From positions 496,001 to 560,000 of the forward strand of contig JADJTM010000003.1 of NCBI GenBank assembly GCA_016711205.1: 64,000 bases of DNA, in the 5' to 3' direction. The notes beneath the pieces are model-generated. The model was not told the origin of the DNA. It did no database searches and saw nothing but the letters and a program-made list of their open reading frames with translations. The stretch is from Micropruina sp. (lineage in GTDB: Bacteria > Actinomycetota > Actinomycetes > Propionibacteriales > Propionibacteriaceae). The translations under genes and the position numbers were made by a program. Below are positions 15,772 through 24,515 of this stretch, one piece after another. The first letter of the stretch is position 1; each line of letters begins with the position of its first letter.

Positions 15772-18700
15772 TCAGCCGGGGGCGAACCGGAGCCGAAGGG
15801 ACGCCGCCCGGGGGGCAAGCGCCTGCGCCGGCCACACGTCGGGACCGCAGGCCCGCGAGCCGAGACCGTTCTGAGCCGCGTCCAGATACAGCCGGGTGGC
15901 GCTCGACGGCGGCAGCTCGTGGGGATGCGCGGCGCGGTCGACCTCCTCGGCGGTGTGCGGCGTGAGCGTGAAGCCGGGAAGCCGGCCCGCGGCGTCCGGA
16001 CCGGTGTCGATGCGCAGCCAGTCGGCCCCGGATCGGCGCACGGTCAGCGAGCGCAGGTCGCTGCGGTGCCCGCTTCTCCTGGGGACGTGCGTACCCGACG
16101 GTCAACTCGTTGAGCGCCGCGCTGAAGCGGCCCACCCGGGCGGCCCGGAGGCTGTCCGGATATGACTCCAGCGGACCCGTCCCGAACCAGGAGGCACCGT
16201 CGACGCCGGTCGGCAGGTCGAAGCGGACGCCGAGCCGCGGCCAGATCAGGTCCCACCCGGTGCTGGGCTCCAACTCGACGACCAGCGCCAGGCCGCGCTC
16301 GTCGAGCCACCAGTGCTCGTCGCAGACCACGGCGAGACGTGAGTTCGCCGCCGCCCACCGGGTGCGGACCCGCAGCCAGCTCGCCGACCCGGACGCCGGA
16401 GACCACCCGCGGGACCATCCGGTCCAGGCCGGCCGCACGCCAGCGGGCGTCCCAGGGTGGGGCTGGCGTGGCGCGCCATGGCGGCAGGGTGGGGTCGGCG
16501 TCCTGGTAGCTGCCGAACGCGGTGCCGCGGTCGTTGTCGGTAGGGGCCCGCCACAACGCCAATCGCGGTCCACGGACCGGTTCGCCGGCCAGCTCGACGA
16601 GCCGTCCGGCCTCGAACCGGGCGGGCCCGAGGATGTCCGGCAGCCCCGACCCGAGCCCGCCGGTGGCCGGGTCGCGCGGTGCCGGCGACCATCGCAGGGC
16701 CGGGGCATCCGGCGCCCGGGCGATCAGGCCCTGGGCCGTCGCCAGCGGGTGGCCGGCCGGCGCCCACGCGGTCGGTGCGACCAGCCGCGCCGTCACGTTC
16801 AGCCACAGCTCGCCTGCGCCGTCGGGCAGTTCGGGCAGCGTCGGACGCGCCACGGCCACCGATGCGCCGGGTTCCAGCGGGGGCACGTCCAACTCGCCGG
16901 AGGCCAGCGGCTCGCCGTCGGCCTCGGCCGACCAGGCGAACACCACGTCCGCCGAGTCGGCGCTGTGCCGCCGGCTGCGGATCGTGAGCATGTCGGCGAC
17001 CTCGATCGCGAACGGCGCGGCGACCTGGGCGAACTCGTGCAGCGAGGGGGTGGGGGTTCCGTCGGAGAGCACCATGCCGTCCATCACGAAGTTGCCGTCG
17101 TGCACCACCTCGCCGAAGTCGCCGCCGTAGCCGAAGAACTCGATGCGGTCGGCGGTGCGTGTCCGCAGGCCGTGGTCGCGCCATTCCCAGACGAAGCCGC
17201 CGTGCAGCCGCGGATACCGCTCGACCAGTTCTTCGTACTGGTCGAGCGCGCCCGGGCCGTTGCCCATCGCGTGGGCGTACTCGCAGAGCAGGAACGGCTT
17301 GGAGCGCTGTCGCGCCGATTCGGACGCCGAACAGCCGAGCAGCAGCGCGCCGGAGTCGTCGCGGCCGATCGACGCCGTCTCGGGAACCGGGGAGTACATC
17401 CGCGAGTACACGTCGGTGTACGCGCCGGCGTAATCGCCCTCGTAGTGCACCGGCCGGCCGGGGTCGCGGCCATGCACCCAGGACGCCATCGCGGCCAGAT
17501 TCTGCCCGGTTCCTGACTCGTTGCCCAGCGACCACAGCACGATCGACGGATGGTTCTTGTCCCGCTCGACGGTGCGTTCGATGCGGTCGAGCATCGCCTC
17601 CCGCCAGGCCGGGTCGTCGCTCGGATTGTCCCGCCAGCCACCCGGCTCGAAGCCGTGGGTCTCCAGGTCGCACTCCAGGATCACCCAGAGGCCGAGCTCG
17701 TCGGCCAGGTCGAGCAGCCGCGGATGCGGGGATAGTGGCTGGTGCGGATCGCGTTCACGTTGAACCGCTTCATCAGCAGCAGGTCGGCACGGGCCCAGTC
17801 CTCGTCGAAGACCCGGCCGCGATCGGGGTGCGTCTCGTGCCGGTTCATTCCGTGGAAGACCAGCCGTTCGCCGTTGACCAGCAGCCGGTCGCCGGCGATC
17901 TCGACGGTGCGGAAGCCGAGCCGCAGCCGCACGGTCTCACCGGTGGAGGCGACCGTGGCGTCGTAGAGCCGCGGCAGCTCCGCCGACCAGGGCTGCACCG
18001 GGCCGGCGTCGATACCCGACACCTCGGACGCCGAATGCCAGGTCACCTCGACGCCCAGCTCGGGCACCCGCAGGGTCATCGGGTAGGCGTCGTCGGCGGC
18101 CACGATCTCGGGACGGATCGAGCCCCGTCCGGCGTGGTAATCGGTGCGCAGCCAGACGTCGTCCAGGGCGCCCGCGGGGCGGGCGAGCAGCGTCACGTCG
18201 CGGAAGATGCCCGGCAGCCACCACTGGTCCTGGTCCTCCAGGTAGCTGGCCGCCGACCACTGGTGCACGCGCACCACCAGCAGGTTCTCGCCGGGGCGGA
18301 CGGCATGGGTCACGTCGAACTCCTGCGCCAACCGGCTGCCCGACCCGATGCCGATCTCGACCCCGTTCAGCCAGACCCGGTAGCGCGACTCGACCCCGTC
18401 GAAGCGCAGCAGCACCGACGCCGCGCCGGCGAAGTCCGCGGGCAACGCGAAGCGCCGGCGGTGGTCGCCGGTCGGGTTGTCGTCCGGCACGAACGGGGTT
18501 CGATCGGGAACGGGAACTGCACATTGGTGTAGATCGGACGCCCGTAGCGTCCGCCACCGTGCAGCACCCAATGGGACGGGACGGGGAGCTCGTTCCAGCC
18601 GGAGTCGTCGAAGCCGTCCTCGGCGATCGCGTCGGGTGCTCCGCCGTCCGGCAGCACCGCGACGGCGCCACCGGGGGCGCCGGGCAGCAGCCGGAACCGC

Positions 18701-18806
18701 CAGTCCCCGTTCAACGACAGTTCCGGCGCGTCGCTGTCCAGCCGGGAACGGGCGGGGCCCGGGTACCGGACCCAGGGCCCCGATCGAGCAGATAGTGGGC
18801 GGCTAC
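15772..18806 (-). pseudogene. lacZ: Beta-galactosidase (GH2) gene with five frame changes
   Basis: A long-type GH2 beta-galactosidase. In order: sugar-binding jelly roll (SLNGDWRFRLLPG, FAGAASVLLRFDGVESRYRV), Ig-like domain, TIM barrel with both catalytic glutamates (LWSLGNESGTG acid/base; FLLCEYAHAMGNGPG nucleophile), and the C-terminal beta-sandwich (WLRIDTGPDAAGRLPGFTLT, LYLDAAQNGLGSRACGPD). The frame breaks at about 18754-18757, 18494-18497, 17728-17731, 16372-16384 and 16073. The first three fit loss of one base from a run of five (now four) Gs on the plus strand; the last two fit one-base gains. Correcting them gives about 1011 codons, normal for LacZ. A good RBS (GGAAGGAG) is followed seven bases later by GTA, not a start codon. 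The upstream ABC transporter genes are intact. Either a genuine pseudogene or a cluster of sequencing errors; the missing start favours decay. Confidence 0.85.
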
Positions 18807-19711
18807 TTGACCGCTCCTTCCGTGAGCCCGCCGCGCCAGAAGCGCTGCAGGACAACCATCGCGATGACCAGCGGGATGGTCGAAAGCAGGACGCCGCCGG
18901 TGGTCAGCTCGTAGAACTCGGGCAACCGATCGACCTGGCTCAGCCAGTTGTTCAGGCCGAGCGTGATCGGATACAGCTGGGAGTCTGCCAGCATCACCAG
19001 CGGCAGGAAGTAGTTGTTCCAGATGCCGATGAGCTGGAAGAGGAAGACGGTCACCAGGGCCGGGGTGAGGATGTTGAGCCCGATGGTGTGGAAGATCCGC
19101 AGCTCACTGGCGCCGTCCAGGCGAGCGGCCTCGAGCAGTGCGTCGTCCACGGTCGCGTCGGCGTAGATCCGACAAAGGAACAGCCCGAACGGTGAGACCA
19201 GCGACGGGATCAGCACGCTCCAGTAGGTGTTGGCCATACCCAGCTGGCTGAACAGCAGGAACAGCGGCAACGCGGTGGCGGTGCCCGGTACCAGAACACC
19301 GCCCAGGATGATGCCGAAGATCAGGTTGCTGCCCTTGAACTTGTACTTGGCCAGGGCGTACCCGCCGGCCGCCGCCAGATAGGTGGCGATCAACGACCCC
19401 ACTCCGGCATACAGGACCGAGTTGAGGAACCAACGCACGAAGATGCCGTTGTCATAGGTGACGACCTGGGTCAGGTTCTCCCATAGCGCGAAGTTCGGGG
19501 CGAACCAGAACCCGAACGTTGAGAACAGGTCCTCGCTGGTCTTGGACGCGGCCACCAGAACCCAGTAAACGGGCACGATGAAGTACAACGCGACGATCAC
19601 GAGCAGACCGGTGACCACGATGGTCATGCCCGCGGAGCGCCCCGCGGAGCGGTTGGAGTGATCGTTGGATCCGGCCGTCCGGGCCGGCTTCGAAACGGTG
19701 GTGGTGCTCAC
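18803..19711 (-). CDS. Carbohydrate ABC transporter permease (MalG/LacG type)
   Basis: Inner-membrane subunit of a CUT1-family sugar importer, 302 residues with six membrane segments. Seen: N-terminal TMIVVTGLLVIVALYFIVPVYW-like first helix (near residue 30), the periplasmic TSEDLFSTFGFWF region, LALAKY-type KYKFKG loop, and the EAA coupling loop ARLDGASELRIFHTIGLNIL that docks on the ATPase. The GTG at 19711 overlaps the stop of the other permease by four bases. The stop codon overlaps the region where lacZ should start. No ATPase gene is in the operon, as is common in Actinobacteria, where a shared MsiK-like ATPase serves many CUT1 importers. Confidence 0.9.
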   Translation of the reverse strand: MSTTTVSKPARTAGSNDHSNRSAGRSAGMTIVVTGLLVIVALYFIVPVYWVLVAASKTSEDLFSTFGFWFAPNFALWENLTQVVTYDNGIFVRWFLNSVLYAGVGSLIATYLAAAGGYALAKYKFKGSNLIFGIILGGVLVPGTATALPLFLLFSQLGMANTYWSVLIPSLVSPFGLFLCRIYADATVDDALLEAARLDGASELRIFHTIGLNILTPALVTVFLFQLIGIWNNYFLPLVMLADSQLYPITLGLNNWLSQVDRLPEFYELTTGGVLLSTIPLVIAMVVLQRFWRGGLTEGAVK

Positions 19712-20622
19712 GAGTCCTCCCGGTTGGTGAAGCGGAGGAAGACGAACGAGAGCACGAACGCGACCACCGCGATGAGCACCGCCTGCGCGGCGGCGACGTT
19801 GTAGTCGTTGTAGGCGAAGGCCGTGGTGAAGGCGGAGAGGTTGGGGGTGAACTGGCTGTCGATCGCCGGAGCGACCTTGCTCAGCACCTGGGGTTCGGCG
19901 AAGAGCTGCAGCGTGCCGATTATAGAGAACACCGTGGTGAGCATCAGGGCCGGGACGATCAGCGGGATCTGGATGCGCCAGGCGATCTGGAACGACGAGG
20001 CGCCGTCCACCCGGGCCGCTTCGTAGAGCTCGTTCGGGATCGCCTTCAGCTGCGCCACGATGATCAGCATGTTGTAGCCGGCGTAGCTCCAGGTCACGAT
20101 GTTGGCGATCGACCACAGCACGCTGGACGCGCCGAGGAAGTCGAGGTCGAGGCCCACCCAGCCGGCCACATCGACGATCGGGCTGAGTCCCGGCACGTAG
20201 AGGAACGACCAAAGGATGGTGGCGATCACGCCCGGGACGCCGTACGGCATGAAGTAGGCGGCGCGGAACAGGCCGGGCCATTTCGCCGATGCCGATTCGA
20301 GCAGTAATGCCAGGATGGTCGCCAACACGATCATCACCGGTACCTGGATGATGCCGAAAAGCAGCATGCGTCCGATGGAGGCGATGAAGTTGCCGTCGCC
20401 GATTGCCTGGGCGTAGTTGGCGAAACCCGCGAAACCGCTGGTGACACCCGCTTCGCCGAAGAGTCCGCGGCGGCTGACCTTAGTGAAACTGGAACCGACC
20501 GCGGTCAGGATGGGCAGGACGAAGGTAAGGGTGAACAGCGCCAGGAACGGGGCGAGGAGGATCCATGGGGCGCGTCGGGTCGCGGCGTTCAGTTTGCGGG
20601 CATGCGGCTGCGTGGAGCTCAT
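19708..20622 (-). CDS. Carbohydrate ABC transporter permease (MalF/LacF type)
   Basis: Partner permease of the CUT1 importer, 304 residues with six membrane segments (APWILLAPFLALFTLTFVLP, LLFGIIQVPVMIVLATILAL, IANIVTWSYAGYNMLIIVAQ among them) and the EAA loop YEAARVDGASSFQIAWRIQI. The ATG at 20622 overlaps the stop of the substrate-binding protein gene by four bases (20619-20622), and its own stop overlaps the next permease by four. This tight coupling fixes both starts. The likely cargo is a galactoside, from the downstream beta-galactosidase gene. Confidence 0.9.
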   Translation of the reverse strand: MSSTQPHARKLNAATRRAPWILLAPFLALFTLTFVLPILTAVGSSFTKVSRRGLFGEAGVTSGFAGFANYAQAIGDGNFIASIGRMLLFGIIQVPVMIVLATILALLLESASAKWPGLFRAAYFMPYGVPGVIATILWSFLYVPGLSPIVDVAGWVGLDLDFLGASSVLWSIANIVTWSYAGYNMLIIVAQLKAIPNELYEAARVDGASSFQIAWRIQIPLIVPALMLTTVFSIIGTLQLFAEPQVLSKVAPAIDSQFTPNLSAFTTAFAYNDYNVAAAQAVLIAVVAFVLSFVFLRFTNREDS

Positions 20623-21956
20623 GCCGATCCCTTCCGGATGCTCAGGCCTTTGTTGGTGAAGGCGGTCAGGATGTTCTTCTCGGCGGTCGCGACGGCGTCC
20701 ACCAAGGTCCCGCCGGTGGCCTTGCGGCGGAAACCGTCGGCGAGGATGTTGAAGGACTGTTGGGTGATCGGCCACCAGCTCCAGTTCGCGTTCTGCTGCT
20801 TGGCTGCGGGGACGAAGATCTCCTGGTTGTAGTCCCGGCCGCTGAAGAACTCGGACGCCTGCTGCCGGGCGCTGCCGATGTAGCCGGGGTTGGCCGACCA
20901 GCCGATGCCGCTGTTCTCGATCAGTCCGTCGATGCCTTGCTGTGAGCTGTTCAGCCAGATGGCGAACTCAAGCGCCTCCTTCGGATGACGGCTGCTGGAC
21001 AGCACCGCGGTGGTCGACCCGCCCCAGTAGCTCGAGCCGAAGCCGCTGTCCCACCGTGGCATCGGCGCGACCCGCCAGCGGCCCTTGCCGCCGGCCACGC
21101 CCTCGATCAGGGCGTCCGCCCAGCTGGCGCCGGTGAGGGCGGCGATCCCGCCCTTGCCGCAGGCCGCGAACCAGGCCGGCGAGAACGGCGAGATCTCGGT
21201 GGTGACCAGGCCGTCGTCGATCACCTTGTCGAAGAACCGGGCGACCTTCATGGTGGCGTCGTCGGTCATGTTGATCACCCAGCCGTCGTTGGTGGGCTTG
21301 AGCCACTCGGCGCCAGCCTGGATGGCCAGCGAGGAGAAGTAGCTGGCGTCCGAGAGCGAGAAGCATTCCAGGTAGCTGTCGACCCTGCGCAGCTCGGTGG
21401 CGACCGCGCGCCATTCGTCCCAGCTGGCCGGCGGCTTCGCGCCGACCTTGTCGAGCAACTCGGTCTGGTAGTAGAACCCCATCGGGCCGGAGTCCTGCGG
21501 TACGCCGAACACGCCGCCGGTGAAGCTGACCTGGCTCCACAGGGTGGGGTCGAATTGCTGGGCGTGATCGTTCGCGCCGTAACGGGAGAGGTCGACCAGG
21601 CCGTTGACCAGGATGAACTCGGGGATCGATCGCATCTCGATCTGGGCCAGGTCGGGTCCGCCGCCGGCTGCAAGTGCCGAGTACATCTTCTGGTAGCCGC
21701 CGCTGTTGCCGCCGGGGATCCAGACCGTGTTCACCTGGATGTCGGGGTGCTGTGCGTTCCAGATGTCGGCGACCTTCTGCAGGTCTTTCAGCCACGCCCA
21801 ATAGGTGAGGGTGACCTTCTCGCCAGGGGCCTTCGCGGGGATGACCGGCAAACTGTTCACCGAGGTCGTGCCCGGTGTCGCGCATCCGCCCAGTATGCCC
21901 GCGGCCACGGTGCCCAGGCCGAGGCCTAGGGCTCGGCGTCGCGTGAGGGTTCGCAT
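20619..21956 (-). CDS. Extracellular sugar-binding lipoprotein of the ABC importer
   Basis: Solute-binding protein of the CUT1 family, 445 residues. Seen: a signal peptide with twin arginines (LTRRRALGLGLGTVAAGILG) ending in a lipobox cysteine (GGC, about residue 25), so it is lipid-anchored outside the membrane. The mature part has the family pattern: LTYWAWLKDLQKVADIWNAQ, AGGGPDLAQIEM, VFGVPQDSGPMGFYYQTELL, the hinge region MARF-like VARFFDKVIDDGLV, and WWPITQQSFNILADGF near the end. The ATG at 21956 puts the twin arginine near residue 6. It is the first gene of the operon and faces a TetR regulator across a 127-base divergent promoter. Confidence 0.9.
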   Translation of the reverse strand: MRTLTRRRALGLGLGTVAAGILGGCATPGTTSVNSLPVIPAKAPGEKVTLTYWAWLKDLQKVADIWNAQHPDIQVNTVWIPGGNSGGYQKMYSALAAGGGPDLAQIEMRSIPEFILVNGLVDLSRYGANDHAQQFDPTLWSQVSFTGGVFGVPQDSGPMGFYYQTELLDKVGAKPPASWDEWRAVATELRRVDSYLECFSLSDASYFSSLAIQAGAEWLKPTNDGWVINMTDDATMKVARFFDKVIDDGLVTTEISPFSPAWFAACGKGGIAALTGASWADALIEGVAGGKGRWRVAPMPRWDSGFGSSYWGGSTTAVLSSSRHPKEALEFAIWLNSSQQGIDGLIENSGIGWSANPGYIGSARQQASEFFSGRDYNQEIFVPAAKQQNANWSWWPITQQSFNILADGFRRKATGGTLVDAVATAEKNILTAFTNKGLSIRKGSA

Positions 21957-22025
21957 GTGCCTCCACATCGTTGTGAGGGGTAGCCGAGGCTGCTGCCCAG
22001 GCTGGGCTGGACGCTAGCACAAAAA

Positions 22026-22041
22026 TCGAGTAGTTGCTCGA
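22026..22041. promoter_or_regulatory. Candidate TetR operator in the divergent promoter
   Basis: TCGAGTAGTTGCTCGA is an inverted repeat (TCGAG/CTCGA, six-base centre) within an A/T-rich patch between the transporter operon and tetR. It lies 42 bases upstream of the tetR start and 70 bases upstream of the binding protein gene. The position and size fit an operator controlling both directions. Confidence 0.55.
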
Positions 22042-22083
22042 AATTCAACCGAGGAGTGGACGCGGCCGGTACTGTTTCGCTCG

Positions 22084-22734
22084 ATGAAGACACAAGACCG
22101 CAAGCGGGGGCCTTATGGGAAGTCGGCGCAACGGAGGCGGCAGATCATCGAGGCCGCGTTCGATGTGTTCGCCGCCCGCGGCTACCAGGGTGGGTCGTTG
22201 CAGGAGGTGGCCGACCGGGTGGGTCTGGGTCATACCAGCATCCTGCATTACTTCCCGAGCAAGCGGGCCCTGCTGATCGCGGTCCTCGAGCAGCGGGACG
22301 CGGTCGCCAAGCCGCAGCCCAGCGAGGCCCCGCAGGGACTGGTCGAGGTGGTGCTTGCACAGGCGATGCACAACCAGACCATTCCCGGGCTGATCGAGCT
22401 CTACACCGTGCTGTGCGGCGAGGCGGTCACCGAGGGGTACCCGGCCCGCGACTATTTCGTCGACCGGTTCTCCAGGTTGCGCGCGTCCTATGCCCGGCGG
22501 TTGCGTGAGTTGGAGGCCCGGGGACGGCTCCGACCCGGTGTCGACGTGGACCGTGCGGCGGCGTCCCTGGTCGCCCTCTGGGACGGCATCCAGGCGCAGT
22601 GGCTGCTCGATCGCGACACCGTCGACGTGGTCGGCTGCCTGGGTGACTTCCTGAACGGCATCATCGTGCCGGCCGAGCACTCCGCGGTCGGCGCCGACGC
22701 CGGTTCAGAGAGTCGGACCGCTCCCGAGCGCTGA
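22084..22734 (+). CDS. TetR-family regulator, probably of the galactoside operon
   Basis: A 216-residue TetR protein. Seen: basic arm (DRKRGPYGKSAQRRRQ), HTH (IIEAAFDVFAARGYQGGSLQ, EVADRVGLGHTSILHYFPSK, RALLIAVL) and a helical ligand domain (VEVVLAQAMHNQTIPGLIEL, ARDYFVDRFSRLRASYARRL). ATG at 22084 follows the operator-like palindrome at 22026-22041. Divergent placement against the sugar ABC operon is the main argument that it represses that operon and itself. The inducer would be a galactoside or a metabolite of it; this is inferred. Confidence 0.9.
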   Translation: MKTQDRKRGPYGKSAQRRRQIIEAAFDVFAARGYQGGSLQEVADRVGLGHTSILHYFPSKRALLIAVLEQRDAVAKPQPSEAPQGLVEVVLAQAMHNQTIPGLIELYTVLCGEAVTEGYPARDYFVDRFSRLRASYARRLRELEARGRLRPGVDVDRAAASLVALWDGIQAQWLLDRDTVDVVGCLGDFLNGIIVPAEHSAVGADAGSESRTAPER

Positions 22735-22805
22735 CCGGCGGTCGCAAGCCGACACCCCGGACGCGGTGCCACGCGCACGCGTCCCCGGACGCCGTGCCGC
22801 CCAAA

Positions 22806-22865
22806 GCCCTGCCTAATCAGTTCTGCCCTCCCGTCGACGAAAGGGCAGAACTGATTCGGCAGGGC
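22806..22865. terminator. Long hairpin between convergent genes
   Basis: GCCCTGCCTAATCAGTTCTG... (22806-22829) pairs with its reverse complement at 22842-22865 over 24 bases with a single mismatch and a 12-base loop. It lies between the convergent tetR and CoA-transferase genes. There is no T-tract. The stem is longer and less GC-rich than a usual terminator, so it may be a mobile palindromic element that also blocks read-through. Confidence 0.5.
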
Positions 22866-22914
22866 CCTACGGCGTCCGGACGTCGTTGGTCGGCCGACCC
22901 GGAGGGCCCGAGGT

Positions 22915-24426
22915 TCAGGCCGGCTGCATCGTGCCGGTCTCCAGGAACCGCTGGTGCCAGCTCAGCGACAGCCGCAGATCGTGCGGGGTCTGCAGGCCGT
23001 TGGCCACCTTCTGGGCGTGCTCGAAGTACTCCTCCAACATCGGACGGTACGTCGGGTGCGCACAGTTGGCGATGATCAGCTTGGCCCGCTGCTTGGGCGA
23101 CTTGCCCCGCAGGTCGGCCAGGCCCTGTTCGGTGATAAGAACCTGCACGTCGTGCTCGGTGTGGTCGTGGTGGCTCACCATCGGCACGATGCAGCTGATC
23201 GCGCCGCCCTTGGCGATGGACGGCGTCACGAACGCCGAGATGAAGGAGTTGCGGGTGAAGTCGGCCGAGCCGCCGATGCCGTTCTGCATCTTCGAGCCCA
23301 TGATGTGGGTCGAGTTCACGTTGCCGTAGATGTCGGCCTCGATCATGCCGTTGCAGGCGATCACGCCGAGCCGCCGGATCATCTCGGGGTGGTTCGAGAT
23401 CTCTTGCGGCCGCAGCACGATCTTGTCGCGGTAGTGCCGGGCCTCTTCGTTCATGCGGTGGGCGTACTCGGGCGACAGCGAGAACGCGGTCGCCGAGGCG
23501 ACGACCATCTTGCCGGAGTCGATCAGGTCGACCATGCCGTCCTGAATCACCTCGGTGTAGCTGGTCAGGTACTCGAACGGCCCCTCGGCGAGGCCGGCCA
23601 GCACCGCGTTGGCGACGTTGCCCACACCCGACTGGAGCGGCAGCAGATCCTTCGGCAGCCGCTTCTGCTTCACCTCGTGGGTGAGGAACTCCAAGAAGTA
23701 GCCGGCCATCTTCTTGGAGTCTTCGTCGGCCGGCTTGAAGGGCGTGTTGCGGTCGGGAGCGTCGGTCTCGATCACTGCCACGACCTTGTCGAGGTCGATC
23801 TTGTAGTTGCGCTGGCCGATGCGGTCACCGGTGTGGGTCAGCATGACGGGCTGGCGCTCCGGTGGCAGCCGGGTGCCGTAGTAGATGTCGTGCATGCCTT
23901 CGAGTTCGGCCGATTGCCAGGTGTTCACCTCGAGAATGATCTGGTCGGCCTGGTCGAGAAAGGTCTTGTTGTTGCCGACGGACGAGGACGGCACCAGCAG
24001 CCCGTCCTCTTTGACGGCGGTCACCTCGACGACGGCGGTGTTGAGCTTGCCCATCGAGCCCGCCCAGATCATCGGGGCCAGGTGCGACAGGTGAATGTCG
24101 GCGTACTCGCTGATGCCCTCGTTGATCTTGCGGCGCATGATCGGGTCGGACTGGTAGGGAGTCCTGAAGCTGATGCCGTCGACGTCGGCCAGCACGCCGT
24201 CCAGTTCGGGGGCAGTGGAGGCACCGGTGAGCAGGCCGATCTGAAACTCTTCGCCCCGTTCGTGGGCGGCCTTGATCTCGGCGGCGAGAGCTCCCGGGAT
24301 CTCTTTGGGGTAGCCGGCACCGGTGAACCCGCTCATGCCCACGTTGTGGCCGGGCTTGATCAGCTTCGCGGCTTCGGCAGCCGTGGTGATCTTCTTGCGC
24401 AGCTTCTTGTTCTGGACGCGGGACAT
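22915..24426 (-). CDS. Acetyl-CoA hydrolase / succinyl-CoA:acetate CoA-transferase
   Basis: A 503-residue family I CoA-transferase of the Cat1/AarC type, which moves CoA between succinyl-CoA and acetate (or propionate) or hydrolyses acetyl-CoA. Seen: KKITTAAEAAKLIKPGHNVG, GFTGAGYPKEIPGALA, the GVGNVANAVLAGL loop, the catalytic glutamate in the SYTEVIQDGMVDLI segment and the C-terminal GGSADFTRNSFISAF and ITEQGLADLRGKSP motifs. The ATG at 24426 has an AAGGGG ribosome site five bases upstream; a GTG six bases earlier would overlap that site. The enzyme is central to acetate and propionate metabolism in propionibacteria, consistent with the suggested lineage. Confidence 0.92.
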   Translation of the reverse strand: MSRVQNKKLRKKITTAAEAAKLIKPGHNVGMSGFTGAGYPKEIPGALAAEIKAAHERGEEFQIGLLTGASTAPELDGVLADVDGISFRTPYQSDPIMRRKINEGISEYADIHLSHLAPMIWAGSMGKLNTAVVEVTAVKEDGLLVPSSSVGNNKTFLDQADQIILEVNTWQSAELEGMHDIYYGTRLPPERQPVMLTHTGDRIGQRNYKIDLDKVVAVIETDAPDRNTPFKPADEDSKKMAGYFLEFLTHEVKQKRLPKDLLPLQSGVGNVANAVLAGLAEGPFEYLTSYTEVIQDGMVDLIDSGKMVVASATAFSLSPEYAHRMNEEARHYRDKIVLRPQEISNHPEMIRRLGVIACNGMIEADIYGNVNSTHIMGSKMQNGIGGSADFTRNSFISAFVTPSIAKGGAISCIVPMVSHHDHTEHDVQVLITEQGLADLRGKSPKQRAKLIIANCAHPTYRPMLEEYFEHAQKVANGLQTPHDLRLSLSWHQRFLETGTMQPA

Positions 24427-24450
24427 CGGCACCCCTTGCTCGACGAATGA

Positions 24451-24469
24451 CTACTACACAGCATAGTAG
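24451..24469. promoter_or_regulatory. Inverted repeat in divergent promoter
   Basis: CTACTACACAGCATAGTAG has 6-bp arms (CTACTA/TAGTAG) around a 7-base centre. It lies 25 bases upstream of the CoA-transferase start and 47 bases upstream of the S9 peptidase start, so it may control either gene. No partner regulator is adjacent. Confidence 0.35.
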
Positions 24470-24515
24470 ATGTGTTGTTGCTCCTGAAATCGTAGTGCTG
24501 GCTACGGTGGCGGGT

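Noticed and set aside
22954..24450. Long plus-strand frame opposite the CoA-transferase
   Set aside because: Mirror of a strongly conserved enzyme; Val/Gly/Asp-rich product with no recognisable domain.
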